A stretch of DNA of 39,571 nucleotides from Candidatus Omnitrophota bacterium (GTDB lineage Bacteria > Omnitrophota > Gorgyraeia > Zapsychrales > Fredricksoniimonadaceae), in contig JAKFXC010000098.1 of assembly GCA_021731625.1 (NCBI GenBank), positions 1-39,571 on the forward strand. Direction: 5' to 3'. Made by a program: the position numbers and the translations under genes. Below the pieces are notes generated by a model. That model was given only the letters and a program-made list of their open reading frames with translations, had not been told where the DNA came from and made no database searches. Positions 39,400-39,571 of the stretch are shown one piece after another; the first letter of the stretch is position 1, and each line of letters starts with the position of its first letter.

Positions 39400-39571
39400 A
39401 TGAAGAACAATTTTAAATTGTTGGGGATTGTCGTTTTCCTTATGTGTGGGCATGTGTCCTATGCCGGAGGGGGGGGCTTCAATGTGCGCCGGAATATGAA
39501 TGTTTGGCCACCGAAGCGAAATCGTCGGAATATGACAACAAAGATTTGGTTACTGCTTTGACCTCATTTAG
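39400..39571 (+). pseudogene. Start of a secreted protein gene, out of frame at a G8 tract; runs off the window
   Basis: ATG 39400 starts MKNNFKLLGIVVFLMCGHVSYAG, a clear signal peptide. Just past the cleavage site is a run of eight G (39469-39476). In the annotated frame the protein then becomes an odd RRNMNVWPPKRNRRN tail and stops at 39561. One extra base in the run gives CTT CAA TGT and onwards, reading QCAPEYECLATEAKSSEYDN, open to the window end and much more protein-like. So the real gene is probably longer and is shifted here. Causes: phase variation, -1 slippage or a sequencing error. The family is unknown. Confidence 0.55.

Noticed and set aside
1-39571. CRISPR array, rRNA or phage genes
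   Set aside because: No regularly spaced repeats of CRISPR type, no rRNA-like sequence and no phage structural or integrase genes were seen. Only one tRNA is evident.

Overview
The window reads as chromosomal DNA of a diderm, probably uncultured bacterium, and the best guess is candidate phylum Omnitrophota. This rests on recall of families, not on a search. Three things point there: two copies of a large exported protein family with the N-terminal pattern KGLxVDxxxPFxFDFIxDTGxTGL and a C-terminal GGIDL motif, a tiny AURKAIP1/COX24-type basic protein, and many small lipoproteins with TPR and GT-C membrane proteins. An outer membrane is implied by an MCE/Mla lipid transporter (MlaE, MlaF, MlaD), a BamE-like lipoprotein, an M48 lipoprotein protease and a PpiD/SurA-type chaperone. 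Genes are densely packed, with many ATGA or 8-nt overlaps, and no stretch over 300 bases lacks a gene.

Layout: (1) 1-182, the tail of an unknown gene (perhaps a transposase) and a duplicated 18-20 bp motif. (2) 183-3290, the first large exported protein. (3) 3300-9700, a co-directional run: thioredoxin, panD, def, lipA, a YbhN-like membrane protein, a YacP-like NYN nuclease, mlaE, an unknown lipoprotein, mlaF, mlaD and a YggT protein. (4) 9700-10790, YbaB, a small possibly PC4-like protein, and greA. (5) 10774-12449 on the minus strand, a GT-C-like membrane protein and its small partner. (6) 12500-15600, sugar and envelope genes (Gfo/Idh oxidoreductase, WbpD-like acetyltransferase, GT2 glycosyltransferase) leading into rlmB. 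(7) 15500-25450, HD hydrolase, M48 protease, hybrid histidine kinase with separate HPt protein, TMTC-like TPR protein, coiled-coil protein, aminotransferase, dCMP deaminase, lone receiver, alpha/beta hydrolase and a GH5-like glycosidase. (8) 25500-29300, SpoU methyltransferase, RluB-type pseudouridine synthase, ABC-F ATPase and a BamE-like lipoprotein. (9) 29350-31964, rmuC, pgeF, cutA and a TlpA-like thioredoxin. (10) 31961-36263, a minus-strand PpiD-like chaperone divergent from a second, frameshifted copy of the large exported family. (11) 36273 to the end, hisG, the tiny basic protein, a TPR protein, ispE, tRNA-Gln(TTG) and the start of a secreted protein interrupted at a G8 tract.

Most of the window is ordinary housekeeping. 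The points of real interest are: the paralogous exported proteins, the second with a kinase-like HxDxxxxN...DLG signature and a frameshift just after it; a divergent promoter pair sharing one -35 box between that copy and the periplasmic chaperone; several strong promoters placed so close to start codons that leaderless mRNAs are expected; REP-like palindromes (GGGGCCAGCCCC core); a G8 tract that throws a secreted protein out of frame; and an unknown lipoprotein embedded in the Mla operon. All functions are inferred by reading motifs. No database search was possible.
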